Positions 24,480-38,315 of a stretch of DNA of 64,000 nt are shown here, piece by piece. Within the stretch, counting starts at the first letter, position 1, and the number at the start of each line of letters is the position of its first letter. This DNA is from Sipunculus nudus (Eukaryota; Annelida; Sipuncula; Golfingiida; Sipunculidae). The notes below the pieces were generated by a model that was given only the letters and a program-made list of their open reading frames with translations, did not search any database and had not been told where the DNA came from. A program made the translations under genes and the position numbers. The DNA is taken from assembly GCA_026874595.1 (NCBI GenBank), contig CM049307.1, forward strand, positions 75,864,643 through 75,928,642, written 5' to 3'.

Positions 24480-27270
24480 CTGAGCTAAAAATGGTGAGAA
24501 GAAAGTATTTCTTTCCTTCTGGGAACAAAATATTTCTTCCCTTGCCTTTCTCTCCCTCAGGGAAGGTTGTGCAAACCCTGAATGAGGATGCAAGGATCAT
24601 TCTGTTTCCTGTTGGGTAACTTTAAACTAATACTGATTTCAATGAAATTTTTTTGGAGTGATTCTTGATCAATTTAATTAAATTGTATATGTGGTTTGAA
24701 TTATATTCCGCACTAGCTGAGGTAGGTGTTCTCAAGGGAAACATTTACCAGTTTTATTTACAAAGAAGTCCCGTGCCTGATTAACAAATGCCACTCTCAG
24801 GAGGAAATTATTGTAAAAAACCCAGTGACATTGCACTTTAAGACCATATGTAAATGACTGTTCAAATATTGTTAACATAGGAATTTAATCAAATAAAACT
24901 TCCATGTGCCATTTCATCCTGCAGTTAAACTAGGGCAGAAACAATATCACTTAACATGAACTTCTCATATCTAATCTACACTGCCCATGCAGGGTTTTGA
25001 ATCACTTCTTATCCATATGCCTCTTTATCAGCTGAATGACATACGGATAGTATAACAAATTCAAAACCTTTTACTTTATTCACCTAAACACCTCATAAGC
25101 TCAAATATACAGGACTTAGTATTAAACCATTCTGGTACATACAGTTTCTTGTGTAAACAAATTTTAAGCTTCAACATACAGGAAAACCAGAACATTAAGT
25201 TAAATTGATGCACGAGTATTTTAAAGATTATACAACCCTATCTCTCCAATGGGCTTACCCACCAGAAGCCCATACATACAGAATCATTTTCTGTATATCC
25301 AGCTCATGCATATATCTTTCATTAGCTCATCCACTGTTATGAAATCTGTCCTTGTGTGTGTATGGCAATAATTTACACTATCTTTACATGGAGAGATGAG
25401 ACTAAAGACTACCATATTTAATACAACCTAATCAGATACTGTGGAAAAGTTTAACTTTTAGACTAAGATACTGAAATACAAAACATAATTTATCACAGCC
25501 AGCCATAGATACTGCTGCACAGGTTTCAACTGAGAAAACAGAATATTTACCACAGCACTGTTATGGACACTATGGATTGGATGGTATAAAATACTGTATT
25601 ACACATACCTCAAGGCTTTCAAAGAGCATAAAATTATGTCACTAAATCAAGCTCAGTGGCACAAGGGGTAAATTTGCATAAAAAGTCTATCAAAGCTTAA
25701 AATACACATGTACTCAGCACATAAAGCAGTCTGCCACAGCCTGAATGACAGCCTGCTGTCAGTGCTCATGAGCTGAAAACAAAAGTGAAGGGCATGTGCA
25801 TATGTTTCTGCCTGTCTGACACACTACATTGTAACTTCTTCCGAGTCAACCTATATTTAGATGACAAATGTTCTAAATCTGTGGCTAGAATTAGATTAAA
25901 GATAAAAATATAAAGATGTGCAAAGGGCAGACTGTTTATCAACAGCAGGAATATGATATGAACTATTTACACCAAGCACAGACATATCATAAACACCTTA
26001 GTGCTTGCAAATCATGAATATATAAATTCTGGTTAACAAAGACCCAGTATCGTAAATAAATGTGTCATCATAAATCACAAGTGCCCGTAACAGTAAACAA
26101 TGCAAAGATTATGGACCAGCTGGAGAATGGATGAAAATAGTAAATGTTTCTTTTTTAACTGCACATTCCCTTACTACAGATTAAAAAGTTTCTCCAACAT
26201 AGGTGGAGGCAGAACATAATAATTATGCAAAGTATACAGAATATTTCAGGTTTTCAGTATATATAGTACATTTCAGTAATTTATATAGTTGAATATTTGA
26301 AATATACATGTCTTCTTGGATAATATATGTCTCTAATGTAATGATGCTTAGGCTATAATATACTGTATACATATAACAGGTGCATTTTCTGGATGCCAAC
26401 AAGTACTAAAGTCAAGCCACACAAAGGGGTTACCCCCCTCATATAAAAGCCAACCCAAAACTGTGCAAGGTAAGACAAAATCCCATGGCCTACCCTCATC
26501 CAATGTCTACAAATTTACTGCCACATACAGGAGCACAATAATAGGTTATTTTGTTCTGACACATAATCAAATGTATCTGATAGATAACAGGTGTTAAAAT
26601 GCCTTATCTGTTGAAGCACGATTTGTCAGAAATGTTACCTTCAGTGTTCCTTATGGCTGGAGAACAGCTAGTGAATAAAAATTGATCATTAATCTATACA
26701 TCTCTTAGTCTCATTCTTACATCCAGTACTATAAATTAAAACAAATGTTTACTGTTATATTATATTTAAGCAGTAAAATAAAAATATTTATGTTTAATGT
26801 TGTGAAATAATTAAGCAAGTTAACACTATGCCTCCAAAATGTAAATATTACATGCATATTTTATATTTTTATAAATACAAATAAAAGTGTTGCAGATTAT
26901 AAGGGTTTTTGTCCTGCTGGGCACTATAAGGAGAGGGCTTTTGTCGAGAGGTGTTGTCTATATGTGCTCTTGTCTGAGTGGTCTTTTGCCTGTTACCCAT
27001 ATTAATATTATTATCCCCATTCTTCACTTTAATGTAAATCCAACTATAAATAACAGTCTTTATGATTGATGATTGTATGGAACTCAAATCACGTCATCAT
27101 ACCATGACTAAAATTTGATCAGGCCCTCCATGCCTGTATTATAATACCAGATATACATAGTACACAACTTATCGGTCATACTCATATATATACAACAGAC
27201 TTAGGGATCACATTTCAAACACAGATGGGGCATTACATGCAGAATTACAATGTACCTGGCATACATCATG
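24480..27270. other. Non-coding stretch, nothing recognised
   Basis: No exon-like segment with splice signals and protein similarity was seen. The overlapping frames at 26869-27087 on both strands have no family features. Confidence 0.4.
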
Positions 27271-27274
27271 TATA

Positions 27275-27477
27275 TGTTGGAGCCCAGATCCAAATCAAGT
27301 CAAGTTTAGAACTAACCTAGTCCAGATCATGATTGGGATCTGGACCAAGCCAATTCAAAACTGGACTAGTCAGGATTGTGATTAGAATCTGGACTAGGCC
27401 AAATCAAAATCCTCCTCAATTTAATTCTGGTCTAGGCTGATTCAAAACTGGACTAGATTTAGATCTGGGCTCCAACA
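27275..27477. mobile_element. 203 bp MITE with long terminal inverted repeats
   Basis: TGTTGGAGCCCAGATC at the left faces GATCTGGGCTCCAACA at the right. The match continues inward with AAATC / GATTT and is flanked by TA on both sides. The internal sequence repeats TGGACTAG / CTAGTCCAG phrases. It is a small TA-target DNA transposon derivative. Confidence 0.8.
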
Positions 27478-27479
27478 TA

Positions 27480-29456
27480 TAATGATATATTCATTGTAGG
27501 AACCAAATGTTGGCACATTTTATATAGAAATTAGAAATGACCAGGGGAGTATAATAAGATTCTCAAGTGTGAAGCAGATATGTGTGTATTTAAAGATTCC
27601 TGTATGGTACTGGTAGCTGTAGGTATATAGATTTTGTATTTATAAGTGGAAATACAGTTAAACTGTGATATCTGATTTAAGAAGAATCTACCAGAAACCA
27701 CTTTTTTTCATTCAGCAAAGTGTTTCTGATCTTAATATTACTATTAATATTACTCTAATATTACTGTACCCATAACCTAGTATAGAGCCAAGACAAGTTA
27801 AAGTCATTGACCATATATGTAAACAGTATAGGCAATATCAAGTTAAAAAAGATGGATTTATTGTTTTTTTATACAAAGGGTTACTTTGTCACAAAAACAA
27901 TTTAGTTACAATTAACAGAATACTTTTTTTATTCAAATTCTTAAACAGTATATAAATAAACACACCTATTGCTGCTTCATGGTTAGCAGAATTTCAAATG
28001 AATTATGTTTAACAAAAATAATTAAAAGCCTAGGCTCTTATTAGAGGGCAGACTGCACTGGTTGGACCTGCTCTTGTTCAGACAGTGGGTCATGCATGCT
28101 TACACTTGTGACAGCCAACTCTAAACCCTACTCTAGTATTACACAAGGTTTATACCAACATGGCAAGATATGTTCACAGAAATTTACCGAATTGTTACAA
28201 GAAAATTATAGTAATCTATTAAATCTAACAAAATCAACATGATCAATTTTCACAATATCCACACAGCTATAACATACACATAATGATAGCTCTTTCCTCC
28301 TGACCCACTCTTTGTTTTTATTCTGTCAATTGCATTTACGATATAGCTTTGTCAAATTCTTTTTTATATTGACAGCTGGGGTACAAGTTAAAAATGGACT
28401 ACATAATTTAACCATAAAAATTTTCCAACTGACATATACAAATGCACTGTGATACTTCTTGAAGGCAATATCTGTTTAACAGACTCTGGGGCAAAAAGAG
28501 CATATATGAGGACAATAAATATTTATAATTTATTAATCACTGTTTATTTAGATATGTGAATTCTGCAAACTTCAGGAAGGATACAATTTGTTGGCATTCT
28601 TGGATAGGTGCTCATGAACAGGAAAAAGTTTACTCCAATTTAAGTTATTCACAAATTAGGGAACATAACTGAGACCTTGCTCTTTACAAAGAAAAGGAAT
28701 TATCAAAATTTTGTATTGCTATCATGCCAAGGTAAATGATCAAGTATTTCAGTATGGGCATAACACTGTTCTATGTACATAGTTTCCACCTACTAATCCC
28801 CATTAGGGCTGTTTATATAGATCTGTGATCGAAAGACTGATATTTCTCATGTAGAATAAAAACACCTTTTACTTTACTATATATGTAGAATACTATCATT
28901 TATACAAAAAAGGATGTTGTCTTGTAAAATCAAAAGAAAGGTTACAATACAAATGTCCAGCGAGTTTTGACCTTTCAGATTATGGCAAGTTTGAGCAGTT
29001 TGCAGTGGGTCCAGCAGATCCCAATTGATAATTCCATATTTACATGTTACCAAAAATGAAATGCCTTCTGTCAGAGTATAGAAATATAAAAACTACTGAT
29101 ATACTTTGGTCCTTGTAGCACCCTTATTCAACCTACAAACATAAAATCCAAAGAAATTCTTTGTCTAAGTCTGATTTATTGATTAATCTCTCTATGTTTA
29201 CTGGACAGATCATGACAACATGTTATAGAACATACAGATCATGTAAAGTATGGACTCATAGTACATTTATTCTACTAGTATGTTTTGTTAACTAAGTATA
29301 TCAATAGCAGAAAAATCCATGAATAGTTTTATGGTTTTGATAAATAAGTTTTCTCTTATCATACCTCAAAACCAGACAAATATATACACCTGTTCTTAAA
29401 ACAAATATTCCAGTATATTAAATTCATAACAAGGTGACTTCAGAAAAAAATACAAA

Positions 29457-29506
<50 letters not shown>

Positions 29507-29995
29507 AAACTGATTCTATTTCTATGACTGTTGAATTTGACACAGAATTATAAGATTATCCAAAAAAATGCTTTCAAAATGTGAAATTTGTATATGAAAA
29601 TCTAAAGTAAAGATCTATGAACTTTAATTTTTCCTGTACAATAAACATTTAAAACTAAAATGGGATCCTACGCTATAGTAACTGTAAACTCGATATCAAC
29701 ACTGACAACATATATGCATTTGGTAATTGCAAATGTGGTTTCAGGAACCACAAATATGTCCCCCTAAGGTTCATTCATCCCGGAAAACAATACCTGTAAG
29801 GGGAGGAAGAAAGAGGACTTGGAGTTCCGGATATCATAGGACCTGTCATATCAAATTAAAAGCGGCTCATCAAAGCAGACGACAGTAGCTCAAAAGACCT
29901 GTGGCCATTGACAGAATGGACTGAATACTCAGACCTTGCAGTTGGTGGCAAACAAGTTAAAAATGACTGAAGCAGCAAGCGAATTTAACACTGAA
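27480..29995. other. Non-coding stretch with a (TA)n run at 29455-29501
   Basis: It contains a dinucleotide TA microsatellite of about 20 units. No gene or transposon end was recognised in the rest. Confidence 0.45.
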
Positions 29996-30022
29996 TATGT
30001 GCAATGTGAGTTGTTTACTTAC

Positions 30023-30165
30023 AGTAGGCCAACCCTGTGACAGTATTGCGTCGGACTGGGACCGTATTTATTTACAAAATGTGTTGATAATATGGTCTCG
30101 CTCTGCACCTGTCACTGTTTTTGTCGGGTCATCTGAGGTCACCCTCACATCGCCTGATTGGTCAA
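30023..30165 (-). promoter_or_regulatory. Candidate promoter and untranslated first exon of CYBC1
   Basis: On the minus strand a CRE-like ACGTCA and a CCAAT box (ATTGG at 30157-30161 on the plus strand) are followed by a stretch with more CpG than its surroundings. About 130 bases downstream a strong donor GTAAGT follows GGCCTACT. The CYBC1 ATG exon needs a non-coding exon upstream, and this is the best-looking candidate. No transcript evidence is available, and an initiation region near 32.7-33.0 kb is an alternative. Confidence 0.3.
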
Positions 30166-30407
30166 TGACGTATATTTGTCATATACAGTAATAGTTATTC
30201 AATCACCTGGGTGTCTTTTTAATGCACATATATGTCTGTACACATGAATGTTTGTATATACGGCACAGACATATGAATTATATATAAACCTAAACGTAAA
30301 CACATGTCAAACATACCTCCAAAAAAACATATTGAAAAAATGGTTTGTAGTGTTTGACCAAAAAAGACATCGTCCAAAACGTGAACGTCTTATGTCAGAC
30401 GTTGGAG

Positions 30408-30436
30408 ACTCTCTCTCTCTCTCTCTCTCTCTCTCT
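30408..30436 (+). repeat. (CT)n microsatellite
   Basis: About 14 CT dinucleotides followed by ACACGCGCG. It lies in the locally CpG-richer block from 30.0 to 30.7 kb. Confidence 0.9.
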
Positions 30437-31005
30437 ACACGCGCGTTATGTGACCATATTAAGTTAAATGCATGCATATCAAAGAAAATAACACATTATA
30501 CACTGCACGCATTCTAAATCTCATTCATTCAACCGCTGCTTTGTATAGCAAGTTTCTTCGGGTTTCGACAAGGGTGGCACATTGTGCATCCCATTCGAAG
30601 TTTAAACCCGTGACACCCCGCTCTCGATGGTCTGATTCCTGGCCCTGTGCCAGAACCAGTGTAATCAGACCGACGAGATGATTGAATATACATACAGTAT
30701 TTAAAAAAATCTGATTTACCCCTGATTCAAGTCAGGCTTCAAAAAGAGACTTTTTAAATAAAAAAAACTCACTTATATAATTACCAAAGAAAATTTTAAT
30801 TTATATTTACATTGAAAGTGTTGGCTTTCTTTTGTCTCTAACTACCTGCCCCACTTACTACTAAAATTGATTGACATTATGCACCACAATATGGAGAAAA
30901 TTTGTGATAAGTAAAGAAAAACTTTATCAGTAGATATTATTTTATTCAGAAGAATTTATTAAAGTTCATAATTCCACTTAATGAGAAACACCTGCTTTAT
31001 TTTTA

Positions 31006-31384
31006 ATCCCCACCTGGAGGGTATGCTTTCATTACCGTTCGCGTTTAGTGTTTTGGTGTATTTGTTCACATTATAACTCACGCAATCAATAATGGAATCC
31101 CATGCAACTTTCAGGGCATTCCGGGAATGGGTCAGTGATGAATCGATTAGATTTAGGTGCAGATCCAGCTCATGATCCGGATTCAGAAACGTCATCAAAG
31201 AATATTCACAAATGTATATATAGTCACTTATGCACGAATTAACCTGGCCGAATAAGTGAATGCAAACACAGTTTTTGGAGCATCCCAAAATAGAGACCCC
31301 CCCCCGCTCCAAAAAAAACAACACACACACACACATGCATGATGGGGGCTTGCATTCCTTAGAATGCAGATGTCCAGTTCTCTT
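31006..31384 (-). repeat. Interspersed repeat family R1, copy C
   Basis: It has the same orientation as copy B: CTGGAGGGTATGCTTTCATT, GATTAGATTTAGGTGCAGATC, GAATATTCACAAAT and TTGCATTCCTTAGAATGCAG. It overlaps a 144-codon minus-strand open frame at 30959-31393. That frame is therefore repeat-derived and not a gene. Confidence 0.6.
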
Positions 31385-32172
31385 TTTTTTCAAATCTTAT
31401 TTAATTTAGTTAAATGTTGTGCTGCATATTTGACAAAACGTTTTGACTATAAAGTTAGTTAAATTTTAACAATATTATAGATATAAGTGGTCGGAATTCG
31501 TTGTAAAATTACGTTAGATGTTTGAAAGAATGCAAACGCTATATGATCGATTATTAATCGATTATTTTATGTTATAATTATAGAACTATACATAAAATGT
31601 TGACCAAGTGAATTCAGTGTCTTATTAATCATGTTTAAAGTCTGAGGTAATTGCCGAGTTCGCCGCACGAGGCTCAGTTAAAATGAAGTTCGTTACTTTT
31701 TGTCCCGTTTTCTTATTTCTCTGACTAGATTAGAATATTTTCTTTTAAGTTAAGAAGTTACAGATCGAGGGTTTTTTTGCATGAACATACTTAATCGTTT
31801 GTTATAGATTATCTAAATATTCATTAAATTTAATCGATTGTAAAAGAAAACGACCAGTCATAGAATAGATCGATTGATTGGTACACCAATAATTAATAAA
31901 TATGCACGTAAACCTAGTCTTATTTGGCCCTGTGCCTCAGTATCGGATAACAAAAGAAGAATCCGGAGCCGTGCACAGAATTCACTTAATATCTATTCAA
32001 AAAGACGAAAACAAAACATTGCTAATTTGCTAGCAAGCAGACAATCTCTTTAATACTTGTTCGCTTCTATAATTCGGCAGGGACAAACAATTGCCCCATC
32101 TGGGAAAGCACAGATAATATTAAAAAAAAAGGTTTATTTTGGTGATCATAATGGTAGACCACCATCATTTAA

Positions 32173-32633
32173 AGGTGCCCAATCACCTACTTTTTGAAAA
32201 GAGATTTATGTGATTTCTGGCTTTCTCTGTGTACATTTTAATGATCTAAGGGTTATTTTGGTCGTGAAAAGTTCTTATAAGGCCTCTGTGAAGAATGTGT
32301 GAATTTGTTTATCAGCAACATGTTTGTAAACACAGCAATGTTGACAAACAGAAAAACATGTGACCTAAGGTGGTAGGTTGCATATATGCGGAGGTAGAAA
32401 GGTCACTTGTTGCAAAACGCCATTTGCAAAGCTCTGGCTTATTTGAATTGCTGTTAGATGCCCTTGTTGAATTTGATTTGATTATTTTGGCGGGTGCCTG
32501 CATATTATAAACACATTGATATAGACAAACCAAGCAGGCTGTGTGTGGTGATATCCACGTTTTCTGGCCTATTTTTATAAAAGCTCCAAGGGATTTTTTT
32601 AGTTTATTACGTCACATAGGTGATTGGGCCCCT
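32173..32633. mobile_element. Kolobok-like MITE, TTAA target site
   Basis: The inverted ends AGGTGCCCAATCACCTA and AGGGGCCCAATCACCTA (opposite strand) are each bordered by TTAA (32169-32172 and 32634-32637). TTAA duplication with AGG ends fits Kolobok or piggyBac-type elements. The 461 bp interior is non-coding. Confidence 0.65.
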
Positions 32634-32739
32634 TTAAAGGAATGTTCTTTGAACGTTAATAACTTTAAAACTAGATTATTCCATCAAAATTCGTTCATAA
32701 CTTTTGAATAACGTTGAGAAACCAGCCAGCCAACAAACG

Positions 32740-33050
32740 GCGCCAGGAACATGACGTACGCAGTCCATGGCCGCAGTTGTCAAAGCGCATCATGCCATAT
32801 CCGACATCCAGCCTCGGACGTCCAGCTTTTGACCCTACAGATCAAATGTAAACAAGTTGACATTAGTTCGCTGTCATATTGGCGCAGACCAAAACATCGG
32901 ACTTTGAACACAACATTTCCGGTCTTGCTGTGAGTGACAGGTTGTACGCCCATCGCAGATATATAGAGGTATATCGGATTTTACCGAGAGCGGTGGTTAT
33001 TTGGTTTTAATTATTTCTAGTATAGAGGGAAGAGGTGACCTATAGGGTCG
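32740..33050. other. Locally CpG-richer block, possible transcription start region
   Basis: CpG dinucleotides are more frequent here than in the surrounding AT-rich DNA, and the block contains TTTCCGG and several GT donor-like sites. It could hold the untranslated first exon that HEXD requires. Neither a TATA box nor a unique donor decides this. Confidence 0.2.
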
Positions 33051-33106
33051 TGGTAGGCGATAATACAAGTTTTAAGCAACATTGATATTGATGATAGGGG
33101 AACACT

Positions 33107-35270
33107 GGCATTAAATAAAACTCGGAAGTCGGAAGCCTTCGGAAGTCGGAAGCCGTTATATTTTTTATTATAATTTTAAAAATAACGAACAAATCGACAA
33201 GTTTTTGTGTTAAAACGGAAGATATAGACACCCTTTTTCATACCAGAAAGTTTCAAAGATATATATTAACACATATGAAAATTAAAGCATAATTAATGCG
33301 TCGGAAGCCTCTCGGAAGTCATTCTGAAGTGACAGATGGTGCTCAAAATGCATAAAACTCGGAAGTCAAGCCACATTATACCAACCGACAACGACACAAA
33401 AAGGGTCTTGCATCAACCCAAATATTAATTTAGGTAATATTTATATATGTATTTGAACAAAATCAAAATGTATATAAATAACAAAATAATATATAAATTG
33501 ATATTGAAATGTAAAATATGAATATAAAATACTATAATAAAAAATAAAAAACCCATTATAATACAAAACGGTATTCTCTATTTTTTTCATTGAACAAATA
33601 CAAACATGATGCAAAATATAATTACATAATAACAAGTATATTAAAATGTATACACAATGTGTTAAATAACATATATAGATGACGATATAATTATATATTC
33701 ATTAATTCAACAGCGATATAATTTGATATTAAATTATATTATATGATAAAATATCATATATTATAAAAATACAATGTAATCAATATTCCTAAATTAGGTA
33801 AGACAAAGTTATATAAGTCAATATAAATTAATATATGAAATTAATATGAGTATTAATATATCCATTCATTTATGTGATAATTTATCCCCTCCACCTAGCG
33901 AGTTATTCTAACAAATAAAATGGATAACAAATGGCAGAAAAGATTTTAGGTGGCGATTCCTCCTATTAGTTTGTAACTGATTACAATTTATGTAATATTT
34001 CATTACGTTACCTTAAAGGCACACGCGTTTCCTTGTCCTTATTGCCTGATCTTTAGTTAGCATAAACATTTTATGAAGCTGTTCTTAAAATGTTTCCAAA
34101 AAGAATGTGGCTTTAAAGTGTAAAATTAAAAAAAAAGTTCTATGGAATCATATAATAATGTAATATCCTTCCTACATAAATTATTTTAAGCTAAAATTAA
34201 AATATAAAGATACTGTTATAATTTATATCAATGTTTTTGCAACATCACATGCCTTTTTTTTAAATCTTTCATAGTTATATGTAGTTTTACATATTTTTAA
34301 ATTTTCGAAATATTTTGGAAGTGTTTTTATAATGTTTTCTGCAAATTGTCTGTGCAATGTTCTAAAAATGTTTCCTGATACGTTGGGTGATTAGTATTCA
34401 GCAAGCCTTGGAGAGTTATATGCGTTCCATATAAAGCATCCTAATGCATGGATAAAATTTAGTTTCATTTATATTGTATATAGCACCCTAATGGATAAAA
34501 TAAATTAGTTTTATTATTACAAAACTGAATGGACTTTTCTTACGGTTTTACCAGCTTCTGCAAGGCTGCGACAGTTTGATACTTTTTTACATTAATATAA
34601 AAATTTATGTATTTTATCAAATATTTGAATAGTATTATATATGTAAAATTATTATAATACAAATAAATATTAAGTTATACTTATTTTTTTATATGATATA
34701 ATATTCTATTCTAAAAGAATTATTACACCATTTTGATAAAATTACGAAATTTAAAATGCTTTTATATTTTATTTATAAAAAATAACATTCCATATTAAAA
34801 TATTACGTCACGAGATGATATATAATGTATTACATTTGAATGTATATTTCAACATTTATTTTTTTTTTATATTTTATATATCATTATGTTTAATTAGTAA
34901 TATACATTATGATTTTATCCAAATACATAAATATCACTTTAATCAAAATCTGGAATTATGCAAGACTTTTTCTGTGTCATTGTCGGTTGGTGCTATGGTC
35001 TTGACTTCCGAGTTCTATGCATTTTGAGCATCATCTGACACCTCAGGATGACTTCCGAGAGGCTTCCGACGCATTAAAAATGCTTTAATTTTCATATATG
35101 GGAATATACGTTTGTGCAACTTCCTGGTTTTGCAAAGGGGGTCTATATCTTACATTTTAACACGAAAAAGTGTTTGTATGATCGTTATTTTTAACATTAT
35201 ACTAAAAATTAAAACGGCTTCCGACTTCCGAAGGCTTCCGACTTCCGACTTCCGAGTTTTATTTATTGCC
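33107..35270. mobile_element. Mutator-like non-autonomous element with ~450 bp terminal inverted repeats
   Basis: The 2164 bp element starts GGCATTAAATAAAACTCGG and ends with the complement of GGCAATAAATAAAACTCGG. It is flanked by a perfect 9 bp duplication, GGGAACACT (33098-33106 and 35271-35279). The arms match for about 400-500 bases, including clusters of CGGAAGTCGGAAGCC near the tips and again about 190 bases in. A 9 bp duplication with very long inverted repeats fits MULE-type transposons. The centre is extremely AT-rich with no transposase. Confidence 0.85.
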
Positions 35271-35761
35271 GGGAACACTTCTTATCAAGGGGAAATAGAA
35301 TGGTCATCCACCTCCCCCACCATGCCCATGGCTTTTGTTTTGTTTCCTAATGTCAAAAGAATTGGAGCTACTACAGAATACCTTGCACAATTTTGAGGCC
35401 GTTCAAAAAAAGTGAAAAAGTAATTATATTCTACTCCAACACCCCTGGCCATTGACCTAATTATTTGTGATATTTCTTTCAAATTTGCTTGTTCACAACT
35501 ACAAATTCACATTCAGAGATAATGTGGCAATTTATGATCATTTGAGTAAGTATGAAATGAACATATTTACTTTTCAAAGCCGGGCCAGTGGCAGTGTTGA
35601 AAGAGCTAGTCTTCTTTTATCCAGGGCAGCTGTGTATGTGACATAACAAATGTAAAGCCTACAAATACCATTGTGATGTCATCTCTGTATATTGTCAAAT
35701 ATGTAGTTCAAGATGGTCAACTCTGGCAATCATAGATATGTGTAATGCAGGGTATCTGCTT

Positions 35762-37328
35762 CAGAGTTGGGTCCAAAAGTACTTGTACTCTAAGTACTTA
35801 TACTCATGAGTACTATTTAGAATACTCAATACTTGTACTTGAGTACTTTCTTCAAAATACCCTAAGTACTCATACTAGTACTAGAGTTATATGTAAGTAC
35901 TCATAAAAAACAAGTACCTTTATAATTACTATTGAGTACTTCTGTATATGCACAACTAACCATAAAATTATATATATTATCACACAAATGATACATGCAT
36001 AAATACATCAAAATTAAGGAAACATTTAAAGGTAAGTGCTCTCTGTGGTTAACATGGTTTTTGGGTAAAAAACAAACACGAATTTCATGCACATAGCATT
36101 GACACAAGATTGGCAAACCATAGGGGATCACCCAGTTGCTCACCCATTCAAAAGCTGAGAAATGAGAGCCCAAGACTAAAATGGATGTGTGTATTGGAGC
36201 CCTGGCATGAGGCATATAAGATGAAACCCTCATCCAAATTAGTGTTGTACACTCAATCGTAGGTGTTAGGTATGCATGACTATTGGGTTGTTGGTGCCAG
36301 AGAGATACCTAACATGAAGATGAAATGTCTAATCACTGCTGGCTGGACAGTTATAATAGACTTCATCAGGGTAATTCCCATTACAAGTTCTTCCATAATC
36401 CTGCTGATGATATATGCCCTCTGCCCCCTCAGCCTTGTTACTTAATTGTAAGATAATGTGTGAAACTTACTCCTGGTACACCCAGTCACTCCATAGCCAG
36501 TGGCTCAAGCTCTTATTTACTCTCTCATCTATCACATTTTTTCTCTCTCTCAACTACTGGTATAAGGGATGAATTAGGATAAGGGACTCATAAGAGATCA
36601 TTACCGTCATACACATTGAATATATCAGCTTACTACATGTGGGCTTGCTTTATAGAATAATCATTTTTAAATAAAGCTTTTTTAAACATTACCTGTCAGT
36701 GATGAGATGATATTTAAACTGATTATAAATTTAATTAGACAATATTAAGAATGTAATTTGATTATATTTGTTATTGCAGAACTTAACTGTGACAACTTAT
36801 CACTTGATTTTCATTGTATGTGTAATCACAGGGGTGCTATCAATCGAATATTCACAGGGGAATCTATATTTCAGCTATTATTTATTAAAATATAAGCATG
36901 GGTGAATGATTGTTTTTTTAATTATTACAATGTCTAGCCAAAAAAATTATTTATTATTCTTATCAACAATTTCTTGCATTTTTTATTTATAATCAATCTC
37001 ACAATTATTATCAGATTGTTCAAAATTATTATTTTTATCTAAAAGTGAAATAACTCTTATGGCTTGTAATTTTTCTATTACATGTAAAAGAAGCAAATTG
37101 AGTTGACATTTCATAAGCTTCACCCTTTATAATATTATTATGACACCAAACAGATCTAGAAGACACTGATTTATTTTCACTCCACATCTTAGATTTAAGT
37201 GCTGAAAGTACTCATTAAAGAACTCATGAGAACATTTGGAGTACTCAGTAATCATACTCATATACTGTCATAAAAATGGCAAAAATACTTGTACTCAAGT
37301 ACTTTCATTGTACTCGGACACAACTCTC
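35762..37328. mobile_element. hAT-like DNA transposon remnant, 1.57 kb
   Basis: Left end CAGAGTTGGGTCCAAAAGTA and a right end complementary to GAGAGTTGTGTCCGAGTACA are flanked by ATCTGCTT and ATCTACTT (7 of 8 identical). Both subterminal regions are dense in AAGTACTTGTACTC-type repeats, a known style of hAT end. The 110-codon minus frame at 35901-36233 has no recognisable transposase motif. Confidence 0.7.
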
Positions 37329-38270
37329 ATCTACTTAGTTGTATTTCATTTTGAATTGATTTGTTTGAACTCATGCTAGGGAGAGGATTATTTTGCTGTT
37401 CGTCACATAGGTTGGATTTGCCTCTTGAGTTAAATGAAGGTCAAATTTAGTGCATTTATAAATATTATCACTTAATATCCAGGTGGAAATGGGCACTGGA
37501 ATGGAGTAAATTCTTTATCCTCACAAAAAATGATGTTTCAGCTAGATTTGCAATAATAAGTTATTGCATAATGGCAGAATTTAAATTATTTAAAAGTATT
37601 AAATAATCACTTCCTCAGCTTGACATTAACTATTAAAAGTACTTGCCCAACTGCCCTTCATGAATTTTTACATACCCTACAAAAATCATTGATTGTATTT
37701 AGGAACACAAACATACTTTTTCAGGCCTTTGGATAAAGGTTTATGTTGGACCCACTTGTCCAGTCTGGCAAGTAGGAGGTGCCTTCATATCCCCCCCCCC
37801 CCCCAACTATTTTCTGGAACTTTCACTTGCCCCGGGCAAGCAGTTAACTGTTCATGTCAAGCCCTGTCCCTGTGTCTTCATGAAAAATATAGGCCTGGCA
37901 TATATACTCAGTTGCCTTCAGTGGTTAAAATGATTGATATACAAAGTTAAGCTGAGAGTTCAGGGATATAATATGCATTTTCTTCACTTCTTCATTTACT
38001 CCCCACTAGCGTTCTTTGTACATACTAGACAAATATCTACATGGGGCATGTGGGCAACCCTGTTATCCTTTGTTGGTTGCCTTTGTGCTGATAGTGCCAC
38101 AGTGAATTTTCTAGCTGGAGGTCCAGCTAGCCTACTCTACTCAACTTCAAAGGCAACAAGGATGAATGCTTGGTAATTATCTCTGCCTGAGAGATGTAAA
38201 TGCCCTGACAGGATTGACAGCTTTGTACATGCAATTAACATAAGCCTTGTGTCCATTTTCAGTAACAGAC
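37329..38270. other. Non-coding stretch with a poly-C run at 37791-37804
   Basis: No exon could be supported. The frames at 37693-37950 and 37934-38176 lack family motifs. Confidence 0.4.
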
Positions 38271-38315
38271 ATGTACCTGGAGTACCTTCTACCAGGTACA
38301 GGTACTTTATATCTA

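Noticed and set aside
30959-31393. 144-codon minus-strand frame
   Set aside because: It covers interspersed repeat copy C, whose relatives at 10.2, 14.3 and 53.7 kb do not keep the frame open.
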